Counted from the first letter of the stretch, positions 1-9,422 are shown. The stretch: DNA of 64,000 nucleotides from Candidatus Thiodictyon syntrophicum (GCF_002813775.1 NZ_CP020370.1:1703501-1767500), one strand, 5' to 3'. Numbers and translations are program-made. Notes: generated from the letters alone by a model not told the origin.

Positions 1-1
1 G

Positions 2-325
2 ATCTCGCCGGGCACCCGGATCCTTGTTCTCACCGGCTATGCCAGCATTCCCACCGTGGTCAGTGCAATGAAACTTGGTGCTGCTCACTACCTTGCCAAA
101 CCAGCGGATACGACGGATATTCTTCGCGCCTTGGCGGATGACGGCAGTGAGGCGGCACAACTGCCCGTCGACCAACGCATGACCGTGCAGAACATGGAAT
201 GGGAGTACATCCGGCGCATCCTGACCGAACACGGCGGCAACATTGCGGCGACCGCCCGCGCCCTCAAAATGCACCGCCGTACGCTCCAGCGCAAACTCTC
301 CAAACGACGCCCCACCGCGTCGTGA
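2..325 (+). CDS. regA: RegA/PrrA/ActR-type response regulator, C-terminal part
   Basis: The gene runs in from the left edge; the reading frame is open from base 2 and ends at TGA 323-325. The visible part is the end of a CheY-like receiver domain (LTGYASIPT, then the conserved K of the YLAKPAD segment) followed by a short linker and a Fis-type helix-turn-helix output domain. The very C-terminus (HRRTLQRKLSKRRP) is characteristic of the RegA/PrrA/ActR global redox regulators, which act with a RegB-type sensor kinase to control photosynthesis, carbon fixation and respiration genes in photosynthetic proteobacteria. The cognate kinase is not in the window. It converges on the TonB receptor with only 23 bases between the stop codons. 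The symbol is by family, not proven orthology. Confidence 0.85.
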   Translation: MSPGTRILVLTGYASIPTVVSAMKLGAAHYLAKPADTTDILRALADDGSEAAQLPVDQRMTVQNMEWEYIRRILTEHGGNIAATARALKMHRRTLQRKLSKRRPTAS

Positions 326-348
326 GCGATTACGCGCTCCCTTGCGGT

Positions 349-2688
349 TCAAAATGTCACGGTCACACCGGCATAGATGGAGCGGCCCGGTCCGGGGACG
401 GGGGTGCCCCATTGAGGTTGATTGGGCGCCGGTGGTATGGTCATCGTCGTGCCCTGACCAACATAGGCCCCGCCCAGGGGCAGGTCATAGGCGCGGTCGA
501 ACAGGTTGGCGATGCCGACTTCCAGACTCCAGGTCTTCTTCTCATAGCGGCTGCGCAGGTGGACAAGCCCATAGCCCGCGGTCTGCATTTCATTGCGCAC
601 CTGGGAAATATGGTCCTTGGCATCGACGAACTCGCCCTCCAGGCTGTTGCGCCAGGGACCGAGCACCTGGATCAGCGAAACCTTTGCGTTCAACGGCATG
701 ATATTGTAGAGATTGTCGCCGGTATCCAGGTTCTCGCCTCGGGTGTAACTCGCCACGAGTTGCGCCGTGAAATCGCCGCCCCTGGTGCCGCGCGCCACCA
801 GGTAGTGCGCGGAGAGGTCAAGGCCATAGAGTTGAGCGGATTGGTTCACATACTTGAGCACCGTGAAGTCATCGACCACGGGTACCCGGCGCGGGGCGTT
901 CGTGGTCGAGTCCCATTGCACCGCGTCGATGTAGTCCCGCACGTAGGTGTAGTAAGGAGTTACCTTGAGGTCCCAGATAGCTTCGCCGGCATCGTGCCAG
1001 TTCGCGGTGAGGCTCAGGGTGCCGGCGACCTCCGGTTGCAGGTCAAGGTTGCCGACATAGCCGTTGCCGTCGCCGACGAAGTTGTTCATGAAGGCCGCCA
1101 TCTGCCAGGTGGACCAGGAATAGCGCTCATAAAGATTGGGCGAGCGGGTCTTTTGCGCCAGCCCCAACTCGTAGGCCTGGTTGGCGTCGGGCGTGAAACG
1201 GGCGAGCCAGGACAGGTCCCAGTTGTTGTCGGTCTGCCGGCGGGACTGGGCGTTGAAGAGCGCTGCATCACGGGTTTGGTTGCCGAGGCCGCCGCTGCCA
1301 CTGGTCGGGTAGGTCGCGAGGTTGTAGCCGTGCACCGGGCCTGCATTCATGTCCAGGTTCTCGAAGCGCAGGCCCAGGGTGTTGGTCCAACGTTCCTGGC
1401 GAATCTCCCACTCGCCAAAGAGGGCGAAGCGGTTGCGCTGCCCATCGTTGATGTTCCAGAAGGTGAAAGGCCACATGCCGGCGCCGGAGGGGCGCCACCA
1501 ATCGTCCAGGCGATAGTTCTGGTACTCGGCGCCGAGGCGCAAGAGATGCTCCAGGGACAGTGGGATAGCGGCGCTGATGGCGACCCCGGTGTTCTTGCCG
1601 TCCGTGTCCATCGGCATGCCCGCGGCACATCCCACCATCATGCCCTTGACGACTTTGATACCGGAGATCGGCGCGCAGGGCATACCGTTGAGCGCGGTGT
1701 CGCCGCCGGAGCCGCTCGGTGGCTGTCCGGGGCCGTACCAGAACCGCTTATCGTCGCCGAAATCCATTTCATGTTGGGTGTGTTCGTAATAGACCCGTGC
1801 CTGCAGGGTGCCCCAGCCCTGGTCGCCGGTATAGGCCAGGTTGAACTGGTCGCTCAGGTTATCCGTCATATCCATCCGCTGATTCGGATAGTTCTCATAG
1901 GGGATGTGTTGATTGCCGTAGGTGAAGCTGACCAGATTGCGGTCGTTCTTCCACGCGAATTTGACGGACTGATTGATGGCCTCAAAGGCGGTGGAGCCCA
2001 CCTGATCCAACGGCAGGGTGTGCCCAACCCGGCCGGTGAAACGATAGTCTTTGAAATTCCCGCCGGCCTGGTAGTTGTCGGACTTGGCATAGGCGCCGGT
2101 GTAGTTGAGACTTAAGTTGTCGGTGGCCACGCTGCCGGAGAGGTTGCCTCCCCAGCTAGCGCCGTTGCTGCGGTAAAAGGCGCCGGCGCTGCCCGTCGCA
2201 AGCTGCTTGCCGGGGTCCGCGAAGGCGGGGGACGCGGATTGCACCACGATACTGCCGCCAATGCTGTCGCCGCCCACACTCACCGGTGTTACGCCGGCAT
2301 AGACCTGTACGCTGTCCACCGCCGTCGGGTCGATCGAGGACAGCGGTGAGTTCATGTGATTGGGGCAGGCGGCGACGAGGTCCATGCCGTCCACCTTCGT
2401 GCGCAGGCGATCATCTGCCAGACCACGAATGACCGGCAGACCGGAGACCCCGCCCGCGCCATAGGTGCTGACGCCGGGGATGTCCACGAGCAGGCTGGCG
2501 GTGTCGCTGGTGCGGGCGCGCTTGGGGGCGATCACGGCGGCATTCAGTGTCGTGGCACCGGCACCGGGCAGGTCCTCCGGGCGGGCCGTGACGACGACTT
2601 CCTGCAGGGTGGCGGTATCTTCCGCCGCCAGGCCGGCGGCCGCGTAGACGGCAAGGAATGCCGTAACGAGGTTGAGACGAGACTGCAT
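349..2688 (-). CDS. TonB-dependent outer-membrane receptor, probable copper receptor (OprC/NosA-like)
   Basis: 779 residues: signal peptide (about 1-22), TonB box (LQEVVVTA, 28-35), plug domain (about 45-160) and a 22-strand-type beta-barrel ending in aromatic F (VTVTF). Cys108 and Met112 form a CxxxM motif (ACPNHM) in the plug and His306/Met308 form an HxM motif (HEM) in the barrel. This CxxxM-HxM combination is the copper site described for Pseudomonas OprC. A Met/Cys-rich loop (MMVGCAAGMPM) lies further on. The protein would sit in the outer membrane and import a metal using TonB-ExbBD energy. It is transcribed alone, away from a gene-poor 570-bp stretch. Copper specificity is inferred from the motif; other substrates are possible. 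Confidence 0.88.
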   Translation of the reverse strand: MQSRLNLVTAFLAVYAAAGLAAEDTATLQEVVVTARPEDLPGAGATTLNAAVIAPKRARTSDTASLLVDIPGVSTYGAGGVSGLPVIRGLADDRLRTKVDGMDLVAACPNHMNSPLSSIDPTAVDSVQVYAGVTPVSVGGDSIGGSIVVQSASPAFADPGKQLATGSAGAFYRSNGASWGGNLSGSVATDNLSLNYTGAYAKSDNYQAGGNFKDYRFTGRVGHTLPLDQVGSTAFEAINQSVKFAWKNDRNLVSFTYGNQHIPYENYPNQRMDMTDNLSDQFNLAYTGDQGWGTLQARVYYEHTQHEMDFGDDKRFWYGPGQPPSGSGGDTALNGMPCAPISGIKVVKGMMVGCAAGMPMDTDGKNTGVAISAAIPLSLEHLLRLGAEYQNYRLDDWWRPSGAGMWPFTFWNINDGQRNRFALFGEWEIRQERWTNTLGLRFENLDMNAGPVHGYNLATYPTSGSGGLGNQTRDAALFNAQSRRQTDNNWDLSWLARFTPDANQAYELGLAQKTRSPNLYERYSWSTWQMAAFMNNFVGDGNGYVGNLDLQPEVAGTLSLTANWHDAGEAIWDLKVTPYYTYVRDYIDAVQWDSTTNAPRRVPVVDDFTVLKYVNQSAQLYGLDLSAHYLVARGTRGGDFTAQLVASYTRGENLDTGDNLYNIMPLNAKVSLIQVLGPWRNSLEGEFVDAKDHISQVRNEMQTAGYGLVHLRSRYEKKTWSLEVGIANLFDRAYDLPLGGAYVGQGTTMTIPPAPNQPQWGTPVPGPGRSIYAGVTVTF

Positions 2689-3254
2689 ACGGTCAGATTC
2701 CTGGATGATCCAAGGTGCGGGCAGCGCCTGGCGGCGCCGTCGCTCAGGGTCGCCGACCGCCGCCGGGGGCGGGGACTGGTCGGCCCAACCGCCGACCGGG
2801 TGCCAGGGTGGGCGATCGGCAGTTATGGGAGGAGGATTGTCTGGGAAGCGGCAGGCGATGGGTATGCGACAAATTGTCGCGCGAGACGCCCCGGTCCTTC
2901 ATGTGGTCCGTCCAGGTGGTTTCAGCCGCGAGCGGGCAGGCGCGGAGTCCGCACTGGTCTAACGCAGTTGCGTCGGCAACCACGCCTTCGGCAGCAACCA
3001 ACGCGACATCCTGAGCGCCGCGCCCGAGCCCGGCGACCTGTTCGTCGCCGGGCTCCTGGTGCTCGCCGGCCGACGTCTGGCCGCGCGTCGGCCGCCGCGG
3101 CCAGCCGCGATCCAGGCCCCCATTACTGGCGTGGAAGGCTTCGGCCTAGGAGGCGGGGGGCTCGTGACACCGCTCGGAGGAGGGCTGGGAGACAGATCGA
3201 AGCCGACGAGTTGGAGCAAGACCTGGCCGTTGCTCAAGCTGCCCATGATCATCG
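2689..3254. other. gene-poor stretch upstream of the TonB receptor
   Basis: No gene can be supported here. Several overlapping open frames exist on both strands but none resembles a known protein or has a good ribosome-binding site. The part nearest base 2689 should contain the receptor promoter and leader; no convincing riboswitch or metal-regulator box was recognised. The part near 3255 follows the stop of the decayed type III restriction subunit. Confidence 0.5.
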
Positions 3255-4155
3255 TCAATACCCCGACAGATTTTCCACCCGGAACACCTGATCCTCCTCG
3301 CAACGGCCGGTCTTCTCGAACCAGCGCACCGTCATGAAGCGCCCGTTGGCGTCTTGCTTCAGCATCAATACCGGGCCGTAGACCTGATGTTCCGCGGTGA
3401 TCTTCTCGATCGTCTCCGGGCAGGTCGGCGGTGGAGATGGGCAGCCGCTCGGTCTGGAGCACGCGCTCGGCATCGGCACGGAATGGATGGTGCGGCGTTG
3501 CGGGCGTCGGCATGGGCTGTTCCGCCGTGACCGGCAGGTCTCTGGCGGAGCGCTCCGGCAGCAGTGTCCCGGTCAGCGGGTCGCCCAACAGGTCGAGCAG
3601 CGGGGGCATGGGGTAAGTAAGGGATGCCGTTTCACCAGAATTTGGCAGAGCGGCTGGGGCGCCCGCCGCGTTGGTGCCGGGCGACCCTGGGGCGCGGGCT
3701 CCATCCGTCGCGTCCGGGGACCGGAACAGGCTTCCTTGACCATTCACCGCCACCTGGACCTGCATGTCGTCCCCTACCCGGTAAACGACGGTCGCCCGGC
3801 AGATCTTGGATAGTTCATCGCGAATGGCATTGATGCGCTCCCCGGCCCCGACCAGGCCGCCCTGGTTGTCCGCGTCCGCCAGAAAGACATAGCCGTAACG
3901 CAGGCCCGGCGGCAGAGTGCGGTCCGGGGTGCCGGGTTGCAGCAGGCGATGCACCCGCAGGATGCGTCCCACCACCTGGATGCCGAAATCCGTGTCTCTT
4001 GCGCCGCGCAGAGAGGCGAGCACGAAGGCGCGCGGGGCGTCGAAACCGAGTGCCACGGCGACCTTGAAGATCAGCACCTCCTTGCGTTCACTGACGACGC
4101 GTCGTTCGCGTGCGTCCGCAGCTTGGCGGAGCTGTGACTCGGCGTAGCGGAAGAT
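3255..4155 (-). pseudogene. type III restriction enzyme Res-like helicase, C-terminal remnant
   Basis: The frame entering near 4155 reads KEVLIFKVAVALGFDAPRA followed by a GIQVVGRILRVHR segment, which is the superfamily-2 helicase motif VI region found in type III restriction (Res) subunits. About 200 residues later, near 3430, the frame is lost: the continuation (ETIEKITAEHQVYGPVLML, ending VENLSGY) lies in another frame and stops at 3255-3257. The N-terminal two thirds of a Res subunit, including the Walker motifs, is absent. With the methyltransferase piece just upstream, this is a decayed restriction-modification locus. Boundaries are approximate; a frameshift caused by sequencing error would not explain the missing N-terminus. 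Confidence 0.7.
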
Positions 4156-4358
4156 GGCAGGTAGATGACCTTCGTCTCACCGGTGACGAGCACCTGGACC
4201 TCCACACCCGGGTCGAATGGGGTCAGCAGGTCGCCGTGGATTAATTGGAGCACGGCCTGCACGGTGGTGCCGGAGCCGGCGAAGAAGTCGAGGACCACTG
4301 CGTGGGGGTCATGGATCAGTGCCAGGATACGTTGAATCGGCTCAACCGGCTCCCTGAT
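4156..4358 (-). pseudogene. DNA methyltransferase (Mod) remnant, SAM-binding motif
   Basis: A short open segment reads EPIQRILALIHDPHA followed by VVLDFFAGSGTTVQAVLQLI. The DFFAGSGTT stretch is the SAM-binding motif I of beta-class N4/N6 methyltransferases such as type III Mod subunits. Upstream it meets an in-frame TAG at about 4357-4359; downstream the similarity fades and the frame shifts into the Res remnant near 4155. The DPPY catalytic motif and target-recognition domain are missing, so it cannot be functional. A segment reading VQVLVTGETKVIYLP between the two pieces is unassigned. Confidence 0.7.
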
Positions 4359-4404
4359 CTATGAAGTTGCCGGGGGCGGTGGTGCCCTCCCGGCCGGCGG
4401 CGAT

Positions 4405-6615
4405 TCAGCGCTGCTCAACGGGCGTGAGCTTCCACTCCAGTTGGTTAAGCTGCGCGTCGCGGTTCGGGTCGAAACCATCCTGCTGCGAATACAGGCGATC
4501 ACCCCCCGGGGTGGTCCAGCGGAAGCGGTAGTCGGAGGAGTCCTGTTCGACCTCCCGGGTGTAGGGGTTGACGTATTTTTCCTGTCCGGTGAGCAGCAGG
4601 TAGTTGTCCTCGCTGATACGCTCTTGCATGGCGCTGCGATGCGCGAAGATCTCCTGGTCGATACGCTCCAAAGAGCGGAACAGCGCGGCGGCCGCCTGGC
4701 CGCGTTCGCCGGCCGCCCGGACATAGGCGGCGACCCATTGCGGATTGAATTTGAGCGACTGGCGTACGATGTCCAGAACGGGCTTCCACTGGGTTTCCTG
4801 CGCGGCCGGGGCGCGCATATGGAAGGTGAATTGGTTGGACCAGATCCCGGCCGCTGCCCGCCAGTCGCCCAGCGCCGTCAGGGCCGCCTCGCGGTAGCGG
4901 TTGCCGCCCTCGGTGTATTCGATGACGAGGGCGCCCGCGGTGAAGGTCATCGGCGGCTTGCCGAGTTGCGCCATCTGGGCGTTGACGCCCTGGGAGAGCT
5001 TGGTGCAAAGGTCCGCGACCATGGGTAGATCGATGCGCTCGATGACCCGCACGTCCGTGGCCTTGGGACGGACGAGTTTGAAACCCTCCATCAGGTATTG
5101 CTCGACGGTGGGCATGGGCTTGACCAAGGCACCGTTGTAGGTACGGCCGGGCGGAAAGAGTTGTGCCAGGCTGGCAAATTCGGCCGCCCGCGACCAGTCC
5201 ACGAAGTTGTAGCTGGGCGCCCAGCGCACCATGACGGTCCCGGCCGTGTCGCGCTTGACGCTGAAGTCACACTTGGTTTCGATGGCGTTCAGCGCCCCGC
5301 CCGCCTGGGTCGGATCGACCGAGAAGAGGCCGCCCTCGATCAGCCAGCCCTGTGGGACCAGGACGCTGAACGCGTTTTGCCTGGGTTCGGCCTGGCGGCG
5401 CATGACCAGGGGTCCGGGCGCTGCCGGGGGCTGGGCAGATGACGGACGGGAGGAGGCTGCGGGCGGGGGCGCGGTCAGCGCGGGCCTGTCGCCGTTGTCC
5501 GCCTCACCCTGCATCGGGAGTCCCTGCGTGCTGTCGTCCGTCTGGTCCGTCGCTTGCGCGGCGGTGGCAGGCGTCGCCGCCTCCTGCGACTGCGCCCAGC
5601 CGGACGGCCGCCCGGTGTCGGCGCCGGCCCGGGATGCGGCCTGGACCGCACTGTCCCGCGGGGGCTGAGCGCCGGTCGGGGTGAGGGTCGTGGTGGTGTG
5701 TGAACTGTTCTGGCTGGAGACCTCCTGTTGCTGGTCTGCCTGGGTGGCAATCCCCTGCACGGAGACGCTGCGGGTCGACTCGTCGGAGACGAAGATCCCG
5801 GTCTGGACATCAATCTTGACCCTGGCCTTCTCCGCCATCTCAATGTTGCGCAGCGTGAGGGCGACTCCCTGCGCCTCGATGGTCTTCGGCTTGGACAGGC
5901 TGTAGGTCGAATTCGCCTCGATCACGGCAACATCGCCGTGGCTGCCCGGCTCGAGTGCGACGAGCTTGCAGTCGTAGCGCACCTTGAGTTCGCCGACCAG
6001 CGGCAGGTCCATTCGTACACCTGCTTTCCACGCGTCGCCGACGGCGATCGCAGCCTTGGGCATCAGGGCCTCGAGGCGTCTGAAATTCGACTCAAAGCCC
6101 TTGTCGCTCTTCGCGATCCGCATCTCGGCCAGGAGTCCTTGCTGCATCGGCGTGTGCGCCTTGGTATCCAGGTCGGTCCATAATTTGTCCAAACCCGAAA
6201 CCTCCACCACGGTGTCGTCGGCGTCGAGCGTGACGAGGACCTCGGCCTTCATCAGGGGTGCGTAGGCGAACTCCATCCCGCTCGTCTGCTGGCCCTGCCG
6301 CGTACTGTCGAAGCGGTATTGCTGACCGCTCTCCAGACCCTCGGTCCTGGCCTCGACCAATCGGATCAGGACCTTTTTCTCGTCCTGATCGTTGGGCTCC
6401 GGGACTTGCATCCGCCAGACCTCCCGGGAGTCATCCTTGCTCGGGGACTTTTCGCCGCCGGTCTCGGTACTGCCCTGCGACTGCGAGACGGTGGTCATCA
6501 GATAGTCCCCGGGCGGGAAGGCCAGCCGTACCTTCATCTTCTCCCCCCCCGCGTCGGCTGCTCCCGCCGCGCACAAGACGAGCGTCGCGTACAACCACTT
6601 CTTCATCGCTTTCAT
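4405..6615 (-). CDS. large secreted protein of unknown function (N-terminal DUF6263-like)
   Basis: About 736 residues from the chosen ATG at 6613-6615, which has AGGAGG (6625-6630) nine bases upstream; an ATG two codons earlier and one at 6642 are possible but poorly placed. A signal peptide (KKWLYATLVLCAAGAADA) is followed by a domain of about 270 residues resembling DUF6263 (beta-rich, with a VGDAWKAGV motif), then a low-complexity Ser/Thr/Pro/Gln/Ala linker of about 130 residues, and a C-terminal domain starting near MRRQAEPRQNAFSVLVPQGW. No catalytic motif is evident. Export to the periplasm is likely. It lies alone, between the restriction remnants and the divergently transcribed ligase gene. 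The function is not known. Confidence 0.8.
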   Translation of the reverse strand: MKAMKKWLYATLVLCAAGAADAGGEKMKVRLAFPPGDYLMTTVSQSQGSTETGGEKSPSKDDSREVWRMQVPEPNDQDEKKVLIRLVEARTEGLESGQQYRFDSTRQGQQTSGMEFAYAPLMKAEVLVTLDADDTVVEVSGLDKLWTDLDTKAHTPMQQGLLAEMRIAKSDKGFESNFRRLEALMPKAAIAVGDAWKAGVRMDLPLVGELKVRYDCKLVALEPGSHGDVAVIEANSTYSLSKPKTIEAQGVALTLRNIEMAEKARVKIDVQTGIFVSDESTRSVSVQGIATQADQQQEVSSQNSSHTTTTLTPTGAQPPRDSAVQAASRAGADTGRPSGWAQSQEAATPATAAQATDQTDDSTQGLPMQGEADNGDRPALTAPPPAASSRPSSAQPPAAPGPLVMRRQAEPRQNAFSVLVPQGWLIEGGLFSVDPTQAGGALNAIETKCDFSVKRDTAGTVMVRWAPSYNFVDWSRAAEFASLAQLFPPGRTYNGALVKPMPTVEQYLMEGFKLVRPKATDVRVIERIDLPMVADLCTKLSQGVNAQMAQLGKPPMTFTAGALVIEYTEGGNRYREAALTALGDWRAAAGIWSNQFTFHMRAPAAQETQWKPVLDIVRQSLKFNPQWVAAYVRAAGERGQAAAALFRSLERIDQEIFAHRSAMQERISEDNYLLLTGQEKYVNPYTREVEQDSSDYRFRWTTPGGDRLYSQQDGFDPNRDAQLNQLEWKLTPVEQR

Positions 6616-6811
6616 ACCCATTGCCCTCCTCGCTGAGGTCATCGTTCAGGTGAACAAACCGCCATAGCGTATCAAATACAGGTGCGCTTAGCCTCGGGTG
6701 TTCGCACCGCGGGGTGCCTGGCGCTGGTGCACCCATGCGCCGGGCGGCTTGTGTCCGCGCCGCTCATAGTCTAGGGTTTGCTCAGGTTCAACCGTCCGAT
6801 GGAGTGCGGCC

Positions 6812-7792
6812 ATGCGCCCGGTGCAGACACCCGTTTCCCTGTGCTCGATTCCGGCGCTGTTGGCGGCGCTGCTCGTCCAGCCCGCGCTGGCGGTGGCCGA
6901 TGCGGGTGCGCGCGCGGCGCCGCGTCCGGACCCTGGGGCTGGGGTGGCCGCGTCGGTGCCGGTGCCGGTGCCGGCGGCGAGCGCCGCAGCCGGGGTTGCG
7001 CCGCCGGCATTGATGCTGGCCGAGGTCTACCGGCCCGGCATTGACGTGGCCGACTATTGGGTCAGCGAGAAGCTCGACGGGGTGCGCGCCTATTGGGACG
7101 GGGCGCGGCTCATCAGCCGCGGGGGGCATGAGATCCGGGCGCCCGCCTGGTTTACGGCCGGCTTTCCGCCCGAGCCCCTGGACGGCGAGCTATGGCTGGG
7201 GCGGGGGCGTTTCGAGGCCCTGTCGGGGACGGTGCGGCGGCTGGTGCCGGTGGATGCGGCTTGGCGGGAGGTCCGCTATCTGGTGTTCGACCTGCCGGGG
7301 TCGCAGGCGGCCTTCGGGGCACGTCTCGTCCGGCTGCGGGACCTCGTCGCGGCGGCGGGCAACCCCGGGCTCGGGGGCCTGGAGCAGGTGCGCCTCCCGG
7401 ACCAGGCGGCATTGATGGCGATGCTCGACGTGGTGGCCCGGGCCGGCGGCGAGGGGCTGATGCTGCATCGTGATGCGTCTGTGTACCGCGGGGCGCGCTC
7501 GCCGGACTTGCTGAAGCTCAAGCCCTATCAGGACGCGGAGGCCCGCGTCATCGGCCAGGTCGCGGGTAAGGGCCGGTTCCTGGGGATGCTGGGTGCGCTG
7601 GAGGTGCAGGACGAGGATGGCCGGCGCTTCCGTATCGGCACCGGCTTTACCGACGTGGTGCGACGGGACCCACCGCCGCTGGGGAGCCTGGTGACCTTCA
7701 AGTACCGGGGGCGGACCGCCGACGGCATCCCGCGCTTCGTGAGCTTCCTGCGGGTCGATCCGGAGCCCCCGGACCCCCTGCCCGAACGCTAG
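6812..7792 (+). CDS. ligE: secreted ATP-dependent DNA ligase (Lig E type)
   Basis: 326 residues. The adenylation motif I KLDGVRAYWDG carries the catalytic lysine, followed by the family motifs RGGHEI, LDGELWLGRGRFE, GEGLMLH and a LLKLKPYQDAEA motif V. A short OB-fold follows; there is no BRCT or zinc finger, as expected for the minimal Lig E class. The N-terminus is a signal peptide (LLAALLVQPALAVADA) followed by a Pro/Ala/Val-rich linker that makes this copy somewhat longer than usual. Lig E proteins seal nicks using ATP and are thought to act in the periplasm, possibly during DNA uptake. A Shine-Dalgarno GGAG lies eight or so bases before the ATG. It is divergent from the DUF6263-like gene across 169 bp. 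Confidence 0.9.
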   Translation: MRPVQTPVSLCSIPALLAALLVQPALAVADAGARAAPRPDPGAGVAASVPVPVPAASAAAGVAPPALMLAEVYRPGIDVADYWVSEKLDGVRAYWDGARLISRGGHEIRAPAWFTAGFPPEPLDGELWLGRGRFEALSGTVRRLVPVDAAWREVRYLVFDLPGSQAAFGARLVRLRDLVAAAGNPGLGGLEQVRLPDQAALMAMLDVVARAGGEGLMLHRDASVYRGARSPDLLKLKPYQDAEARVIGQVAGKGRFLGMLGALEVQDEDGRRFRIGTGFTDVVRRDPPPLGSLVTFKYRGRTADGIPRFVSFLRVDPEPPDPLPER

Positions 7793-7821
7793 TACCCGGT
7801 TTCAGCTTATCTTGTGTATCG

Positions 7822-8011
7822 ACCCCAACGGGGTCGAACATACCAGCCCAGGGCAGCGCCCTGGGTATGGGGTATCGCAGAGCTTAGCCCTGAAAGGGCG
7901 TGACATAACGGCGTGGCTCCTTATGTCACGCCCTTTCAGGGCTAGGCCGACTAAACAACGCTACCCCAGGGCGTTGCCCTGGGCTGGTATATCGCGCCCC
8001 TTCGGGGCTTG
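7822..8011. repeat. nested inverted-repeat element with a perfect 24-bp stem
   Basis: The arms at 7885-7908 and 7921-7944 (starting TAGCCCTGAAAGGGCG) are perfect reverse complements around a 12-base loop. Outside them a second, near-perfect pair (TACCAGCCCAGGGC and its complement, about 7847-7874 and 7960-7990) and two small GACCCCAACGGGGTC/GCCCCTTCGGGGC hairpins give a nested, cruciform-like structure of about 190 bp. There is no coding capacity. It lies between ligE and the convergent Uma2 gene, so it could also act as a bidirectional terminator. It resembles the non-autonomous palindromic elements common in large bacterial genomes. Confidence 0.85.
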
Positions 8012-8055
8012 AGCAGGCGCAAGAATAGCTGGAGCGGGGTACTTAGCGCCAGGCT

Positions 8056-8634
8056 TCAAAAGCGGAACAGGTCCGTCATGGTCACTTGGACCTCGACCCC
8101 CGCCAGGGTCGCTGCGATGGCACCCTCGGCGACCGAGCGGGACTGCCGATAGCGGCGCGCGAAGCGGTCCGGGTCCTGGTACTCGTGGATGCTCTTGTGC
8201 TGCACGTCCACGATCCAGTACAGCGGCACCCCGGCCCGGGCGTATTTGGGCAGTTTGGTCTTGCGGTCATAATTCAGGGTCGAGTCCGAAACCTCGATCA
8301 GCAGCAACACGTCCTCCGCGCTCGGGTGGCCGGTCTGATAGAGGTCGTCGCGCGGTTTGAGCACCAGCAGGTCGGGATACAACTCGCTGCGGTGGTCCAG
8401 GGCGAGGGGGCCTTGAACATTCAGGAGTGCCCGCTCGCCCAGGGCCTTGGTCAAAACCCGGATGAGGCCGACGGTGCAGCCGCTATGCGTCGGTCCAATC
8501 GGTGGCATGTCACGCATCTCCCCATCGATGAGCTCGATCCGGTCGTTCTCGGTCAGGACGCCGGCCGCGAGCATGAGGTGAAATTGCGCGACGTTGATAC
8601 GGTGAAGCGGGGGCTGGATCTGCTGCACGTCCAT
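8056..8634 (-). CDS. Uma2 family (DUF820) PD-(D/E)XK nuclease-like protein
   Basis: 192 residues with the family hallmarks in order: an N-terminal LTENDRIELIDGEM segment, ELYPDLLVLKPRDD, and the nuclease-core motif VLLLIEVSDSTLNYDRKTKLPKYARAGVPLYWIVD, which holds the E...K residues of the restriction-endonuclease fold. Uma2 proteins are extremely abundant in cyanobacteria and some purple bacteria; their biological role is unknown. It stands alone, converging with ligE across the palindromic element. The start is the first ATG and gives the usual family length of about 190. Confidence 0.88.
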   Translation of the reverse strand: MDVQQIQPPLHRINVAQFHLMLAAGVLTENDRIELIDGEMRDMPPIGPTHSGCTVGLIRVLTKALGERALLNVQGPLALDHRSELYPDLLVLKPRDDLYQTGHPSAEDVLLLIEVSDSTLNYDRKTKLPKYARAGVPLYWIVDVQHKSIHEYQDPDRFARRYRQSRSVAEGAIAATLAGVEVQVTMTDLFRF

Positions 8635-8748
8635 GGGGGCCTCGCGCGGTCAGGGTGGGTGGTCAGGCGCTGCTCCGCATTTGAGGCGGTGCCGCGGCGC
8701 GACCGGACCGCGCGGGGCGGGCCGGTCGCGCAAGCCCGCCGCGGGCGG

Positions 8749-9330
8749 CTAGAGCTGCTTGCAGGCGGCGAGCTTGACCTCGCTCTTGGTGGCCCCGGTC
8801 TGGGAGCCTTGGGCCTCCAGCTTCTTTACTACGTCCATGCCGTCGACCACCTTGCCGAAGACGACATGCTTGCCGTCCAGGTGCGGTGTGGCGACCACGG
8901 TGATGAAGAACTGGGAGCCGTTGGTGTTGGGTCCGGCGTTGGCCATGGAGAGGGTGCCGGGGCCGGTGTGCTTGAGCTTGAAGTTCTCATCGGCGAACTT
9001 CTCGCCGTAGATGGACTCCCCGCCACGGCCGTTGCCGAGGGTGAAGTCGCCGCCCTGGATCATGAAGCCGGGGATGACGCGGTGGAAGGTGCTGCCCGCG
9101 TAGCTCAGCGGCTTGCCGCTCTTGCCGACGCCCTTCTCGCCGGTGCACAGGGCGCGGAAGTTCTCCGCGGTCTTGGGCACCACGTCGGCGAACAACTCGA
9201 TGGTGATGGTGCCGGCCGGCTCACCGCCGATGGTCACGTCCAGGGCCACCTTGGGGTTGGTGTCGGCCATGGCGGTCGGGGCGCCGACGGACAGGACGGC
9301 GGCGGCGAGCAGGTTGGGGGTCAGATTCAT
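8749..9330 (-). CDS. periplasmic cyclophilin-type peptidyl-prolyl isomerase
   Basis: About 193 residues. The ATG at 9328-9330 is preceded by AAGGAG at an ideal distance; a GTG two codons upstream sits on top of the ribosome-binding site and is unlikely. A signal peptide ([16 protein letters not shown]) precedes a complete cyclophilin domain with the catalytic [15 protein letters not shown] segment, NGSQFFIT and the [14 protein letters not shown] motif. An insertion of the eukaryotic type ([17 protein letters not shown]) is present. The enzyme interconverts cis and trans prolyl bonds and here would help fold exported proteins. It is monocistronic or followed by the short gap before the Uma2 gene. 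Confidence 0.93.
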   Translation of the reverse strand: MNLTPNLLAAAVLSVGAPTAMADTNPKVALDVTIGGEPAGTITIELFADVVPKTAENFRALCTGEKGVGKSGKPLSYAGSTFHRVIPGFMIQGGDFTLGNGRGGESIYGEKFADENFKLKHTGPGTLSMANAGPNTNGSQFFITVVATPHLDGKHVVFGKVVDGMDVVKKLEAQGSQTGATKSEVKLAACKQL

Positions 9331-9422
9331 GGTCACTCCTTAAGGATGGGCAGGCGATGTGGGTCGGTTGAAAGAAAAAGGTTGGTGGCTGGTCCGGCCG
9401 CCAGGGGCCGGGCCGCGCATGA

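Noticed and set aside
2750..2900. Possible cobalamin riboswitch upstream of the TonB receptor
   Set aside because: The B12-box core cannot be traced on either strand; only short GC-rich fragments match by chance.
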